Shown: positions 53,368 to 62,936, counted from the stretch's first letter. The stretch is 64,000 nucleotides of DNA from Streptococcus sp. F0442 (GCF_000314795.2 NZ_KB373314.1:331454-395453); one strand, 5' to 3'. Notes: a model not told the origin generated them from the sequence alone. Translations and numbers: made by a program.

Positions 53368-53835
53368 GTGTCCACTTTTTCCTATCCAACATGGGAGCAA
53401 CTGCCTGAGCTAGACCTCTATCTCGATCAGGTCCTGCTTTATGTCAATAAAACATGTGCACCTGTTCTCTCTTCTTCAGACAAGGGCTTGACGGCTGCCA
53501 TGATCAACAATTACGTGAAACATGGTTACATCGAAAAGCCTGAAAAGAAAAAATACCAGCGTCACCAAGTAGCTCGCTTAATCGCTATTACAACCTTAAA
53601 AACGGTCTTTTCGATCCAGGAGATCTCTTCTACCCTGAATTTTTTACAAAAAGAGGCTAGCTCCGATCTTCTCTACAATAGCTTTGTCGCTTATCTCAAT
53701 GAGCAAAAAGAGCCACTTGCTCCAATTATTCGCTCTGCTTGTCAGACCGTACAACTGTATCTAGAAACTCTATCTTATATTCAACCATCAAAAACGGAGG
53801 ATGAACCAGATGAATTACACCATGAAACTAAGTAA
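53368..53835 (+). CDS. DUF1836 family protein
   Basis: A 155-residue protein. The GTG at 53368 follows AAAGGTG by eight bases and lies beyond the predicted transcript start, so it is preferred over the ATG at 53335. The segment TAAMINNYVKHGYIEKPEKK is characteristic of DUF1836, a family with a MerR-like or winged-helix look, suggesting a DNA-binding role (inference). It overlaps the hemolysin III gene by 26 bases. Confidence 0.8.
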   Translation: MSTFSYPTWEQLPELDLYLDQVLLYVNKTCAPVLSSSDKGLTAAMINNYVKHGYIEKPEKKKYQRHQVARLIAITTLKTVFSIQEISSTLNFLQKEASSDLLYNSFVAYLNEQKEPLAPIIRSACQTVQLYLETLSYIQPSKTEDEPDELHHETK

Positions 53836-54457
53836 AAAATTATCTTTTGGAGAAGAGATTGCAAACAGCGTTACCCATGCGGTTGGGGCTTTCCTCATGC
53901 TGATTCTGCTTCCAATTTCCGCTATCTACAGCTTTGAGCAGCACGGTCTTCTTAGTGCTTTTGGGACTTCTATTTTTGTCATTAGCCTCTTTTTGATGTT
54001 TCTGTCTTCGACTATCTACCATGCCATGTCTTATGATTCTCCTCAAAAGTATGTGCTTCGCATTATCGACCACTCCATGATCTACATTGCGATCGCAGGC
54101 AGTTACACGCCAGTTGTCCTCACCTTGATGAACAACTGGATGGGCTATAGCATTATCTTTATTCAATGGAGCACTACTATTTTTGGTATCCTCTACAAAA
54201 TCTTTGCTAAAAAAGTCAATGAGAAGTTCAGCCTAGCTCTTTACTTGATCATGGGCTGGTTGGTTGTCTTTATCATTCCTCAAATCATTAGCCAAACAAC
54301 ACCAGTTTTTTGGGGACTAATGCTCATGGGTGGCCTGTGCTACACTGTTGGAGCTGGCTTTTATGCTAAGAAAAAACCATACTTCCACATGATTTGGCAT
54401 CTCTTTATCCTTGCGGCTTCTGCTCTTCAGTATTTAGCCATTGTATACTTTATGTAA
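53810..54457 (+). CDS. Hemolysin III family membrane protein
   Basis: A 215-residue protein with seven hydrophobic segments (HlyIII/PAQR-like). GGAGG stands nine bases before the ATG at 53810, whereas it directly touches the ATG at 53801, so the later start is used. Conserved motifs are GEEIANSVTHAVGA, SSTIYHAM, RIIDHSMIYIAIAGSYTP and the C-terminal HMIWHLF with metal-binding His. The bacterial function is unclear; a true haemolysin role is not proven. Confidence 0.88.
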   Translation: MNYTMKLSKKLSFGEEIANSVTHAVGAFLMLILLPISAIYSFEQHGLLSAFGTSIFVISLFLMFLSSTIYHAMSYDSPQKYVLRIIDHSMIYIAIAGSYTPVVLTLMNNWMGYSIIFIQWSTTIFGILYKIFAKKVNEKFSLALYLIMGWLVVFIIPQIISQTTPVFWGLMLMGGLCYTVGAGFYAKKKPYFHMIWHLFILAASALQYLAIVYFM

Positions 54458-54465
54458 TCCTGCCA

Positions 54466-54488
54466 CCACTCTTTTGAGTGGTTTTTTT
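54466..54488 (+). terminator. Terminator of hemolysin III gene
   Basis: CCACTC, loop TTTT, GAGTGG and seven T. Confidence 0.85.
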
Positions 54489-54532
54489 GTGTCTTTTCCT
54501 GTACAATAGAAAAAAACTGTATGGGGACAGCT

Positions 54533-55825
54533 ATGACGAAAACAAGCAAATACCAACAAATTAGCGCATTTTTAAAAGAAGCTATTCAAGAGGGCCAACT
54601 TGAAACCGGGCAGAAAATTCCTTCTGTTCGCCAGTTGGCCAGTCAATTTACTTGCAGTAAGGATACCGTTCAGCGGGCTTTGCTAGACTTAACCTATCAG
54701 CACTTGATTTACGCCAAGCCTCAAAGTGGCTTCTATGTTTTGGAGCAAGAGCCGGGTCGCCACCAAGATCTCCCTCTTAAATTCGAGGAAGACCGGAACC
54801 AAGCTTTTGAAGATTTTCGGACTTGTATCAATGAAACCTTAATCGGTCGTGAAAATTATTTATTTAATAATTTTTCAGATCAGGCGGGCTTGCAAGAGGT
54901 ACGCCAGTCTATTCAGGCTTTATTAGAGGAGGAAAGTATCTATACAACTGCAGATCAGATTGTATTGACCTCTGGAACTCAGCAGGCGCTTAATATCCTC
55001 AGCCAGATTGACTTCCCCAATAAAAAATCGCAGATTTTGATCGAGCAACCGACTTATCATCGGATGAACCAGCTCCTCGATACTCAGCAACTTCCCTACC
55101 GGACGATCGAGAGAACCTTAAAGGGGATTGATCTCGAAAACCTTGAGGAGATTTTTAAAAGTGGCCATATCAAATTCTTTTACACCATCCCCCGTTTTCA
55201 CTACCCACTCGGTCATAGCTATTCCCCTAAGGAGAAAGAAGCTATTTTACAACTAGCGGATCAATATGATGTCTACCTAGTCGAGGACGACTATCTGGCC
55301 GATCTCGATGCCAGTAATGCTCCTTCTTTTCATTATCTGGATCGGAACAACCGGGTCATTTATATCAAATCTTTTTCGACCAATCTCTTTTCTGCCCTTC
55401 GAATCACGTCCATGATTCTTCCCAAGGAACTCCTAAAGCCGGTCTTAACCTATAAGACCATTCTAGACTATGATAGCAACCTCATCATGCAAAAGGCTTT
55501 AAGCCTCTATATTGATAACGGGATGTATCTAACAAATAAAAAAAGACTCCTAGCTCGAAGAAAAGAGGAAGAGACAAATCTGAAGACCTTAATTTCTCAG
55601 TCTTCCCTCCTATCTCAACTCACCCTGAACCACGACGGGGTCCTAGTTGATCTCAGCCACGTTAGATCCCTTGCGGCCTTAAAACACAGTGGCCTCCCTC
55701 TTGATTTTTTTGAAGCAGCCTATATTGCTAACTGTCCTTATCAACTAGTTAAGATCAAATCAGCTGATGTTGCTCGTGTTTTACCTGAACTCTCCTCCTT
55801 ATTTAAAACAGAAAACCTCGTATAA
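54533..55825 (+). CDS. MocR/GabR-type regulator lacking the PLP lysine
   Basis: A 430-residue fusion of a GntR winged helix (about residues 5-70; KIPSVRQLASQF, CSKDTVQRAL) to an aminotransferase-like domain. GGGGA lies six bases before the ATG at 54533, favouring it over 54521. In the domain LTSGTQQALNIL and LVEDDYLADLD are normal. The PLP-lysine motif, usually SFSK, reads SFST (Thr283), and the NPTG motif reads YPLG. PLP can thus not form its usual Schiff base. A nearby Lys279 might substitute, or the domain senses another ligand. Targets are unknown. Confidence 0.85.
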   Translation: MTKTSKYQQISAFLKEAIQEGQLETGQKIPSVRQLASQFTCSKDTVQRALLDLTYQHLIYAKPQSGFYVLEQEPGRHQDLPLKFEEDRNQAFEDFRTCINETLIGRENYLFNNFSDQAGLQEVRQSIQALLEEESIYTTADQIVLTSGTQQALNILSQIDFPNKKSQILIEQPTYHRMNQLLDTQQLPYRTIERTLKGIDLENLEEIFKSGHIKFFYTIPRFHYPLGHSYSPKEKEAILQLADQYDVYLVEDDYLADLDASNAPSFHYLDRNNRVIYIKSFSTNLFSALRITSMILPKELLKPVLTYKTILDYDSNLIMQKALSLYIDNGMYLTNKKRLLARRKEEETNLKTLISQSSLLSQLTLNHDGVLVDLSHVRSLAALKHSGLPLDFFEAAYIANCPYQLVKIKSADVARVLPELSSLFKTENLV

Positions 55826-55842
55826 AACTATACGAGGTTTTC
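55812..55842. terminator. Bidirectional terminator
   Basis: AAAACCTCGTATA, a short loop, TATACGAGGTTTT. It overlaps the stop codon of the MocR gene and also ends the small gene on the other strand. Confidence 0.8.
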
Positions 55843-55844
55843 AT

Positions 55845-56093
55845 CTATTTCTTCAACTGCTCATAGATTATTTTAGCATTTTGAATACCGACATGATAGT
55901 CTAGACGAATTAAGCGAATCGCTTCCATCTCAGATTCTTTGAGGTACTTTTCCTTTTGTTCCTTGGGGATACTACCTGGTTGAAGGAGATAATGGGTAAA
56001 TTGACTTCTGACTTTATTGAGCTCAACTTGAAGAGTGAAATAAAGTCCAAACAAGACAAGGACAACCCCCATCAGGATAAGATCATTTGACAT
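55845..56093 (-). CDS. Small membrane-anchored protein
   Basis: An 82-residue protein started at MSNDLILMGV (56093), eight bases after AAGGAAG. One hydrophobic segment (about 5-22) is followed by a charged helical tail (QKEKYLKESEMEAIRLIR). No family is recognised, but the good ribosome site and terminator support a real gene. Its promoter region abuts repeat copy C. Confidence 0.6.
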   Translation of the reverse strand: MSNDLILMGVVLVLFGLYFTLQVELNKVRSQFTHYLLQPGSIPKEQKEKYLKESEMEAIRLIRLDYHVGIQNAKIIYEQLKK

Positions 56094-56153
56094 AGCTTGT
56101 GCTTCCTTTTCTGTTCTTTTCTCTATTTTACAGCTTTCCATCAACAAAAACAA

Positions 56154-56324
56154 GAGGCTGGGACAAAAGTCCTAGCCTCTTGTTTTTGGATTGTCGAGCA
56201 AGACGCAGTGGTTGAGTGGGCTCTACTACGCTGATTTCATCAGCTTTTACAACCCTACTCAACTGTGCGGAGGTGGGACGACGAAATCGAATTCTAACGA
56301 ATGACCGATTTCTGTCCCACTCTC
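56154..56324 (+). repeat. 171-bp MITE-like repeat, copy C
   Basis: Third copy of the element at 33316 and 52360, in the same orientation as copy A and a few bases shorter. It separates the small gene at 55845 from the end of the ABC exporter operon at 56336. Confidence 0.85.
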
Positions 56325-56335
56325 CTTGTTTGTCT

Positions 56336-58090
56336 TTATTTCATCATGCCTGCTTGGAGGTCGTACATTTTCTTGTAAGTTCCACCAAGAGTAATGAGTT
56401 GTTCGTGGTTCCCCGCTTCGATGATTCTTCCCTTTTCAAGAACATAGATACAGGTAGCATCCTGGATGGTTGAGAGTCGATGGGCGATGGCAATGGTCGT
56501 CCGACCTTGGCGCATCTTCTTCAGAGAGTTTTGAATTAACTCTTCAGTCTCTTGGTCAATATTTGCAGTCGCCTCATCTAAAATCAATATCTTTGGCCGG
56601 GCTGCAATGGTCCGAGCAAAAGCAAGAAGCTGACGCTGACCAGTGGATAAAGTCGATCCTCGCTCAGTTACTGGATGGTCATAGCCATCAGGAAGACTCT
56701 CAATAAAGTCTGCAACATCCACAAATTCCGCAGCTTCTTGTATTTTCTCATCCGACAATTCTTCATGATACATTCGGATATTGGAAGCAATGGTTCCATG
56801 ATAGAGGAAGGGTTCTTGCAAGACTAAACCTATAGCATTTCGCAAGGCTTCTTGACTATATTCTTTGATATCGTGTCCATCAATCAAAATCTGACCACGA
56901 TCAAACTCATAAAAGCGCATAAAGAGATTGATGATAGAGGATTTACCAGAACCAGTATGGCCGACAAAGGCAATGGTTTCTCCATTTTTGACCTCAAACG
57001 AAATATCTTTCAGGACCTCTTGTTTACCATCATAAGAAAAAGACACATGTTCAAAGCGAATATCTCCTCGTTTGATTTCTTCTCGGCTGCCGGCTTGCTT
57101 GGGTTCCTTATCTGATCGATCCATCACTTCAAAGACACGACCCGCAGAAATGGTAGAGGTCTGCAAAGTAGCAAAGTTCTGCGTAACATCAATCAAGGGT
57201 TGGAACAGCTGACTAACATACTGAATAAAAGCGTAGATAAGACCCGCTGTAAAGCCAGAGGACTGCCAATTGAGGCCGAAAAAGGTCAGAATAACTGCAT
57301 AGGCCAACACCTGTAACAGAGTCATCGCTGGCCTTAAAAAGAGGGAATTGATATCCACAGACCGGTTGGCATAGTCCAAATGTTCCCCATTAATCTGTTC
57401 GAACTCATCCGTCAAACGTTTTTCTTGACGGAAAGCCTGCACGATCCGCATTCCTTCTATGGATTCAGATAATTTCACATTGATATCTGATAATTTCTGT
57501 CGGGTCATCTTGACCAGACGACTGGATAACTTGCGATAGAGACTAATAGAAAACCAAATAATCGGAAGAAAAGGCAAAATCCAAATAGTCAAATGCCAGT
57601 CCAGACTAAACATGGTCACCAAGGTCACTACAAAAAGTAAAAAGGATGAAACCAGACTTGAGAAGACTGTGGAAAACATATCTGCGACTGCCTGTGTATC
57701 ATTGGTCACACGGGAAACAATCGAACCTGCTGCTGTCTGGTCGTAAAAAGCCATGCACAACCCTTGTAGATTGCGGAAAACATCTAGCCGGATATCTCTT
57801 ACAATCGAATTGGAGACACGTGAAAAGGTCAATTGACTCAGATATGTTGCAAGCACGCGCCCAATAAATAGTCCATAATAAAGAATAAGAAACTGAAAAG
57901 CATTCATAACCGGTGAATCTGCTTCTTTTGGATCCACCAGGTGGTCAATGTACCAACGCGCCGCAAGAGGAATCGCTGTTAACAAGAGACTGGTCAAAAA
58001 GGTAAAGACCAATGCCAAAGCCGTCAACCACTTATAGCGCCACATGTATGTCAAGAGACGCTTCATGACAGGTGCTTCAGATGATTTCAT
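56336..58090 (-). CDS. Heterodimeric ABC exporter, catalytic half (pair 2)
   Basis: A 584-residue half-transporter started at MKSSEAPVMKRL (58090), after GGAGGGAAGG that lies inside the end of the partner gene. Six membrane helices, then an ATPase domain with Walker A GHTGSGKSS, signature LSTGQRQL and Walker B ILILDEATANID carrying the catalytic Glu. The partner at 58077 is degenerate at that position. Probable multidrug or lipid exporter of the BmrCD/LmrCD type. Confidence 0.9.
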   Translation of the reverse strand: MKSSEAPVMKRLLTYMWRYKWLTALALVFTFLTSLLLTAIPLAARWYIDHLVDPKEADSPVMNAFQFLILYYGLFIGRVLATYLSQLTFSRVSNSIVRDIRLDVFRNLQGLCMAFYDQTAAGSIVSRVTNDTQAVADMFSTVFSSLVSSFLLFVVTLVTMFSLDWHLTIWILPFLPIIWFSISLYRKLSSRLVKMTRQKLSDINVKLSESIEGMRIVQAFRQEKRLTDEFEQINGEHLDYANRSVDINSLFLRPAMTLLQVLAYAVILTFFGLNWQSSGFTAGLIYAFIQYVSQLFQPLIDVTQNFATLQTSTISAGRVFEVMDRSDKEPKQAGSREEIKRGDIRFEHVSFSYDGKQEVLKDISFEVKNGETIAFVGHTGSGKSSIINLFMRFYEFDRGQILIDGHDIKEYSQEALRNAIGLVLQEPFLYHGTIASNIRMYHEELSDEKIQEAAEFVDVADFIESLPDGYDHPVTERGSTLSTGQRQLLAFARTIAARPKILILDEATANIDQETEELIQNSLKKMRQGRTTIAIAHRLSTIQDATCIYVLEKGRIIEAGNHEQLITLGGTYKKMYDLQAGMMK

Positions 58091-59831
58091 TGAGCCTTCC
58101 CTCCATTTCTTCCGATAATTGTTGCGCTTGGTAGGTTTCATAATACCAACCTTGTTGGGCCATTAATTCCTCGTGATTTCCTCGCTCCTTTATCTGACCA
58201 TTCTCCATTACCAGGATCAAATCCGCATGTACAACAGAAGACAAGCGATGGGCGGTAATAATCGTTGTTTTCCCCTCGCGTTCCTGCTTCATATTTTCTA
58301 TAATCTGATGCTCCGTCTTAGCATCTACTGCAGAGAGGGAATCATCCAAAATTAGGATTTCCGGATTCATGACCAAGGCTCGACTCATAGCTATCCGCTG
58401 CTTCTGCCCTCCGGAGAGAGAAACTCCTCTCTCACCGATGACTGTTTCCATCTGGTCTGGCATGGCTAGGATATCCTCATAGACCCCACAAGTTCTCAGG
58501 GCATCGATTAACTCTTCTTCCTTGATCTGTGGATCAGAAAAAGCCACATTCTCGCGAATGGTCATGGCAAAGAGGATCTGATCTTGAGGGACATAGCCAA
58601 TCAAGCTGCGCAAATCGTCCAACCGATAGTTTTTGATGATGATCCCATTTAGAAAGATAGCTCCCTGATCTAAGTCGTGCTCTCTAAGTAAGAGACGCAA
58701 CAAGGTGGTCTTTCCAGATCCAGTTGGTCCCACAATGCCAAGAGTTTGCCCTTGTTCTAAGCGAAAATAAACCTTTTCAAGAACAGGCTCTTTCTCATAG
58801 GAAAATTCTTCGATAGCATACTCCAAATCTCCATTTTGAATGCCTGTGACTGGATGAACTGGATCTTTGATAGCAGGCGTTTCCGCTAAAAGTGTTTCAA
58901 TTCGCTCATAAGAGACGCTAGCCCTCTGACTAATATTAAACAAAAATCCCATGGCTTGTAGGGGCCACACCAACATATTGAGATAAGTGATAAACGTGAC
59001 GATTTGACCAACCGTCAAGCTCCCCTCCTGGACAAAGAGGCCCCCAAAATAAAGGGTTAAGACATAGGAGAGACCTACAAAAAGAAGAGTGGTCGGATCA
59101 AATAAAGCATTATAACTAGCTGAAGTCATATTCTTTTGAAAGACCATTTGATTGGTCTTTTCAAAGGCTTGAATCTCATCTTCTTGAAAGCCAAAGGATT
59201 TGGTTACCCTAACACCAGAAACTGATTCCTGAACAAAGTTGTTCAATTCTGAAAAGCCTTCTTGGGCTTCCTTGAAGGCCTGATGATTTTTGCGTCCAAT
59301 AGCTGAAGTCACTAGGACCATGACCGGCAAGGGGACAATCGCTAGTAGGGTTAAGCGCCAATCAATCATGAAAAACATACTAATTAGGGTTACCAAGGCT
59401 GTCACAGAGGCATCGACTGCAGACATGACCCCACCACCTGCAAACATGGTTACTGCATTGATATCATTGGTCGCATGCGCCATGAGATCCCCTGTTCGAT
59501 AGCGCTGATAGAAAGAAGGCGACATGAATGTAAATTGTTTAAACAAGCGATAACGTAAAATCCGGGCCAACTTATTGGCGGTTCCAAATATATAGCGACG
59601 CCAAATAAAACGAAGTCCATACATGGTAAGAGCTACAATGACTAAAAGTGCGATATCCATAAATAACCGCCATGGCCTTAACTGTCTATTATCAATCAAA
59701 TCAATCACCATTCCCATGATTCTTGGAGGAATGAGATTTAAAAAACTGACCAAAATCAAGGACCCTATCCCAATCAAATAGCCCTTCTTTTCGACTTTAA
59801 AAAACCATGAGAGTTTCCCTAACAGGTTCAT
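58077..59831 (-). CDS. Heterodimeric ABC exporter, degenerate half (pair 2)
   Basis: A 584-residue half-transporter with six membrane helices. The ATPase has Walker A GPTGSGKTT and signature SLSGGQKQR; Walker B reads ILILDDSLSAVD, with Asp instead of the catalytic Glu. Its stop overlaps the start of the catalytic partner by 14 bases, and its own start is one base after the YjbR-type gene stop. N-terminal sequence resembles the BmrC/YheI group. Confidence 0.9.
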   Translation of the reverse strand: MNLLGKLSWFFKVEKKGYLIGIGSLILVSFLNLIPPRIMGMVIDLIDNRQLRPWRLFMDIALLVIVALTMYGLRFIWRRYIFGTANKLARILRYRLFKQFTFMSPSFYQRYRTGDLMAHATNDINAVTMFAGGGVMSAVDASVTALVTLISMFFMIDWRLTLLAIVPLPVMVLVTSAIGRKNHQAFKEAQEGFSELNNFVQESVSGVRVTKSFGFQEDEIQAFEKTNQMVFQKNMTSASYNALFDPTTLLFVGLSYVLTLYFGGLFVQEGSLTVGQIVTFITYLNMLVWPLQAMGFLFNISQRASVSYERIETLLAETPAIKDPVHPVTGIQNGDLEYAIEEFSYEKEPVLEKVYFRLEQGQTLGIVGPTGSGKTTLLRLLLREHDLDQGAIFLNGIIIKNYRLDDLRSLIGYVPQDQILFAMTIRENVAFSDPQIKEEELIDALRTCGVYEDILAMPDQMETVIGERGVSLSGGQKQRIAMSRALVMNPEILILDDSLSAVDAKTEHQIIENMKQEREGKTTIITAHRLSSVVHADLILVMENGQIKERGNHEELMAQQGWYYETYQAQQLSEEMEGRLNEII

Positions 59832-59832
59832 T

Positions 59833-60498
59833 TTATTTCCCCTTTTTTGTGAGTTGCCAACTCCGATCCACTAGTGCAAATAGCTCTTCATCAGCTAATG
59901 TATTGTCTAATGGGATACTCACCCAATATTTTTTATTCATATGAAATGCCGGATAAATCCCCTTCTCTTGCGTTAAATCCGCAACTTGATTGGTCTTGAC
60001 ATTCAAGACTTCAATTTTTCCAGATTTACCAGCATCCAATTTTTTCCAATCAATGGCCATAAACACCCCATACCACTTGAGAGTGTCTCGATGACGAATA
60101 GCACCTGAATCTGGAGATCTTTCCCATAAATACTCAATCCTTCCTTGGAAGCGTTGGGAAATATAGTTCATGAGACGTTTTGCTTGTGGGTAGAGAAAAT
60201 CTTCCACCTCGAAACATGACTGTCGAATGGCTGCCAGGGTTTCCTGACAAACTTCGCGAACTTGACCGACAAAATGTCCTTGGAGTTGTTCTAGATGGAT
60301 CTGAATATATTCATCTCCTGTATCCTGATCATAGACCTTAAAGGAAACCTCCTGAGCCTTAATCCACATCTTTAAGAAAAAACTACCAGACAAGACTGGG
60401 CATTGGTATTCGAAAATGCCATCCATTTTCTTAAAACCATATGCCTGTGCTTTATCTGGCTGAAAGCTATATTTGTCAAAATAATGCTCTAAAAACAT
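59833..60498 (-). CDS. MmcQ/YjbR family protein
   Basis: A 221-residue protein started at MFLEHYFDKY (60498) after GGGAGAGAAG. The C-terminal part (MAIDWKKLD, PAFHMNKKYWVSIPLD, LADEELFALVDRSWQL) is the MmcQ/YjbR domain, a CyaY-like fold with a proposed DNA-binding role. The N-terminal half is an extra domain found in many streptococcal members. It directly precedes the ABC exporter pair and may be co-transcribed with it. Confidence 0.8.
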   Translation of the reverse strand: MFLEHYFDKYSFQPDKAQAYGFKKMDGIFEYQCPVLSGSFFLKMWIKAQEVSFKVYDQDTGDEYIQIHLEQLQGHFVGQVREVCQETLAAIRQSCFEVEDFLYPQAKRLMNYISQRFQGRIEYLWERSPDSGAIRHRDTLKWYGVFMAIDWKKLDAGKSGKIEVLNVKTNQVADLTQEKGIYPAFHMNKKYWVSIPLDNTLADEELFALVDRSWQLTKKGK

Positions 60499-60599
60499 CT
60501 TCTCTCCCTTATGCATGACTGAACGAGAAGAGGCTGGGAACAATGTGCCCAACCTTGATAACTCAACCATAAAACGGCCTAAGCTAGTGATCTAATCCT

Positions 60600-61235
60600 T
60601 TAAAACACGATGCGTGTCCCATGCAGTTGATGAACGCCTAATTGCTTCAAAAAAAGCTGACGATTCTCTAGCGTTACGCCCCCACCTGGTAGGATCTGAA
60701 TCTTTCCCTTGGCTACAGCCAGTAAACGATGATAGTGGGCAAAGCGTTGCTCAAGTGTTGCGTCTAGACTGCCACCACGTGTCAAAATACGAGCCACACC
60801 CTGGCTAGCGAGCCAGTCAATTGCCTCTAGCTGATCCTCAACTGCTAGCTCGTCAAAAGCCATATGAAAGACAACTTCTGAGTCCCCACATGCAGCCAGT
60901 AATCTCTGGATGACTAACCGATCCAACTGAGCATCCTCGTTCAGCGCCCCAAGCACAAAACTAGACACCCCTAATTCTTTTGCCGCACCAATGTCTGTCA
61001 ACATGGCATCGACTTCAGAAGCTGTATAGACGAAATCTCCTCCACGCGGACGAATAATGACACAAAGATCCACAGACTTCTCGCTTGTGAGTTTGAGCGC
61101 TTCTTTGATCACGCCCAGACTGGGGCTAGTCCCTCCTACTGCAAGGTTATCACATAGTTCAATGCGACTAGCACCGGCAGCAATCGCCTTGTCAAGCAAG
61201 GTTAAATTCTCCGCACAAAATTCAAAGACAACCAT
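60600..61235 (-). CDS. cutC: CutC family protein
   Basis: A 211-residue TIM-barrel protein started at the ATG at 61235, five bases after GGAG. Motifs are FCAENLTLLDKAIAAGASRIEL (read in parts), IIRPRGGDFVYT, HMAFDEL and ILPGGGVT. The family was named for copper tolerance in E. coli, but that role is disputed. It lies between the YpmS-like gene and the YjbR-type gene in one direction. Confidence 0.9.
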   Translation of the reverse strand: MVVFEFCAENLTLLDKAIAAGASRIELCDNLAVGGTSPSLGVIKEALKLTSEKSVDLCVIIRPRGGDFVYTASEVDAMLTDIGAAKELGVSSFVLGALNEDAQLDRLVIQRLLAACGDSEVVFHMAFDELAVEDQLEAIDWLASQGVARILTRGGSLDATLEQRFAHYHRLLAVAKGKIQILPGGGVTLENRQLFLKQLGVHQLHGTRIVF

Positions 61236-61256
61236 CACAACTCCATCTTCAAAGAT

Positions 61257-61859
61257 TTAAAATAACGATATACGAATTGTCACTTTAGCATTGCCATTTT
61301 CTACTCTCGCTTTTGGAATGCTATAACCAGCCTGAGGAATCTCTAGCAAGATTTGATCCCCACTCACTGTCAAGGCTGATCCGTCTTGACTGGATTGATC
61401 TTTCAAATAGTTGAGAACCAAGGATTTCGGAATAGGCATTTTCCCTAATTTAGCACCTGTTACAGTCAACTTCATAACATTATTCTCGACTTGTCCCATC
61501 ATCGTCAAATCCAGGTAACTATCAACAGGTCCAAGCGATACTGGAACTTTGACATGAAGGTCATTGCCATCCATCCCAAGAGCCATCTTTTCATAGTCAG
61601 AATTTTCAAGAGCTGATCCTGCACTAGTTTTTACGACTTGGCTCAATTGCACAGAATTAAGAGTCAGCTCAGTAGAAAGACCCTCCGTACTCACAGAGGC
61701 ATTTGAAACCGCATTTTGAGCTAGTTCAATAAATGAGCTTCCTGCCTGCACGTTTCTTAATTGCTCCCCTTCAGGGATAGATCCAGGAACCAACAAGAGC
61801 ACTAATAAAATAAATAAAACGATAAACAAGCCAATTAGGCGTCTGATCCATTTAAACAT
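61257..61859 (-). CDS. YpmS/DUF2140-like membrane-anchored protein
   Basis: A 200-residue protein started at MFKWIRRLIGL (61859), after TTGGAGAAA. One N-terminal membrane helix (about 5-26, very Leu/Ile-rich) leads to an extracellular beta-rich domain with repeated alternating strands (VSTEGLSTELTLNSVQLSQV). Family function is unknown. It is followed by cutC, 21 bases downstream. Confidence 0.75.
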   Translation of the reverse strand: MFKWIRRLIGLFIVLFILLVLLLVPGSIPEGEQLRNVQAGSSFIELAQNAVSNASVSTEGLSTELTLNSVQLSQVVKTSAGSALENSDYEKMALGMDGNDLHVKVPVSLGPVDSYLDLTMMGQVENNVMKLTVTGAKLGKMPIPKSLVLNYLKDQSSQDGSALTVSGDQILLEIPQAGYSIPKARVENGNAKVTIRISLF

Positions 61860-61943
61860 TTGTTTCTCCAATACGTGAAAAGTTGTATTCCTATTGTACC
61901 CTAAATCCAAAGAAATTGCGACTAAGAGGCGCCTTTAGAAAGC

Positions 61944-61974
61944 AAAAGAGACCGAGGAAACCCCGTGTCTCTCT
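61944..61974 (-). terminator. Terminator of the nucleoside ABC operon
   Basis: On the minus strand AGAGAC, an imperfect inner stem with loop TTTC, GTCTCT and TTTGC, just after the stop at 61980. Confidence 0.6.
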
Positions 61975-61979
61975 TTGTA

Positions 61980-62936
61980 TTATTTCGATTTAATATAGTT
62001 GACACCATCTGCTTTCGGAGCAACTGCTTGTCCGAAGAAGGCTGCCAAGACAATCATGGTTAAGACATACGGTGCAATTTGCAAGTAAACAGTTGGAACT
62101 CCTTTAAGGAAGGCTAATTGGTTACTGATAACCGCCAAACTTTGTGAAGCTCCGAAGAAAAGACTAGCCAACATAGCACCAATAGGATTCCACTTACCAA
62201 AAATCATAGCTGCAAGGGCGATAAATCCAGGTCCTACGATGGTTGTTACTGCGAAGTTAACTGAAACGGATTGCGCATAAATGGCTCCTCCAATACCAGC
62301 TAGGGCTCCAGAAATCATAACTCCCAGGTAACGCATTCTATAAACGTTAATTCCCAAGGTATCCGCTGCTTGTGGGTGCTCCCCAACTGAACGAAGACGC
62401 AATCCAAATTTTGTCTTGAACATAACAAACCAAGCAAAGAATGAGAAGAGAATGGCTATCCAGCCGATAATACTAGCATTATTGAAAAAGATATCGCCAA
62501 TGACTGGAATTTTGGATAGAAATGGAATCGATGTTTTCCCAAAGGCAACTTTGATATTATCCGTTTGTCCTTTGTTGTACATCGCTTTAACAAGAAAGAC
62601 TGCCAATGGTGCTGCCATCAAGTTCAAGACTGTTCCTGAGACGATATGATCTGCACGAAAATGCACCGTTGCGACCGCGTGAATCAAAGAGAAGAGAACT
62701 CCGATACCTGCTCCAACAATCAAGGAAACCCAAGGTGTCCAACTTCCTAAAGTAGGTTCAAAAGTCAAGTTAAAGACAATCCCTGCGAAGGCTCCCATCA
62801 CCATGATTCCTTCAAGACCAACGTTGACAACTCCTGCGTGTTCTGAGTAAGCTCCTCCAATACTTGTGAAGATGAGCGGCGCTGCATACACAATCATAGA
62901 GGAAACAAGAATACTTAAAATCGTTACAATACTCAT
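61980..62936 (-). CDS. Nucleoside ABC transporter permease (NupQ type)
   Basis: A 318-residue permease with about nine hydrophobic segments. The BPD_transp_2 core is seen as EGIMVMGAFAG near residue 43, the RSVGEHPQAADTLGI cytoplasmic loop, and GALAGIGGAIYA. In L. lactis and S. mutans this family imports purine and pyrimidine nucleosides with a BmpA-type lipoprotein. It shares a base with the upstream permease stop and is the last gene of the operon. Confidence 0.85.
   Translation of the reverse strand: MSIVTILSILVSSMIVYAAPLIFTSIGGAYSEHAGVVNVGLEGIMVMGAFAGIVFNLTFEPTLGSWTPWVSLIVGAGIGVLFSLIHAVATVHFRADHIVSGTVLNLMAAPLAVFLVKAMYNKGQTDNIKVAFGKTSIPFLSKIPVIGDIFFNNASIIGWIAILFSFFAWFVMFKTKFGLRLRSVGEHPQAADTLGINVYRMRYLGVMISGALAGIGGAIYAQSVSVNFAVTTIVGPGFIALAAMIFGKWNPIGAMLASLFFGASQSLAVISNQLAFLKGVPTVYLQIAPYVLTMIVLAAFFGQAVAPKADGVNYIKSK

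Noticed and set aside
56216-56473. Open frame of 85 codons beginning in repeat copy C
   Set aside because: It starts inside the 171-bp repeat (a similar frame occurs in copy B) and runs antisense into an ABC exporter gene; it is a by-product of the repeat.
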